Shown piece after piece: positions 6,256-6,263 of a stretch of 6,263 nt of DNA (the first letter of the stretch is position 1; every line of letters begins with the position of its first letter). The DNA is from Thermoanaerobaculia bacterium (GTDB lineage: Bacteria > Acidobacteriota > Thermoanaerobaculia > Multivoradales > UBA5704): contig JAICSG010000254.1 of NCBI GenBank assembly GCA_025937035.1, positions 1 through 6,263 on the forward strand, read 5' to 3'. Under the pieces are notes generated by a model. That model worked only from the letters and a program-made list of their open reading frames with translations, was not told where the DNA came from and made no database searches. The translations under genes were made by a program, and so were the position numbers.

Positions 6256-6263
6256 GGCTGGGC

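Overview
The window is GC-rich and gene-dense, with six protein-coding genes, almost no spacer DNA and no RNA gene, mobile element or CRISPR array that I can see. Strong codon-position GC bias produces long antisense shadow reading frames (up to 664 codons); these are excluded. The gene content (an unnamed Cys-rich protein with a charged N-tail, a Tat-exported amidase, an anchored M20 peptidase and a divergent Nramp-like carrier) fits an environmental, high-GC, Gram-negative-type bacterium. An Acidobacteriota-like lineage is my best guess, but it is only an inference from the flavour of the proteins.

Layout. Positions 1-453 (minus) hold the N-terminal 151 codons of a membrane-anchored protein that runs off the left edge. 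A 66-base divergent spacer separates it from a plus-strand eight-cysteine, probably zinc-binding protein (520-969). That gene converges on a three-gene minus-strand operon, with only one base between the two stop codons. In transcription order the operon is: an Nramp-family transporter (5380-4121), a Tat-exported amidase-signature hydrolase (4092-2428, TTG start) and an M20 metallopeptidase of PM20D1/carboxypeptidase-S type with an N-terminal membrane anchor (2431-971). The first gap is 28 bases and carries a strong ribosome binding site. The second junction is a 4-base ATGA stop/start overlap. A 98-base divergent spacer then precedes a plus-strand secreted protein of unknown function (5479-6255).

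How the genes may work together. The amidase and the M20 enzyme are both predicted to act outside the cytoplasmic membrane and are tightly coupled, so they probably act on related amide substrates such as N-acyl amino acids, amidated peptides or dipeptides. The transporter may supply a divalent metal or may simply share the operon. Its TM1 and TM6 metal-site residues differ from classical Mn/Fe Nramps, so its cargo should not be assumed. No strikingly new multi-gene system is evident. The most interesting items are this operon and the altered Nramp metal site.
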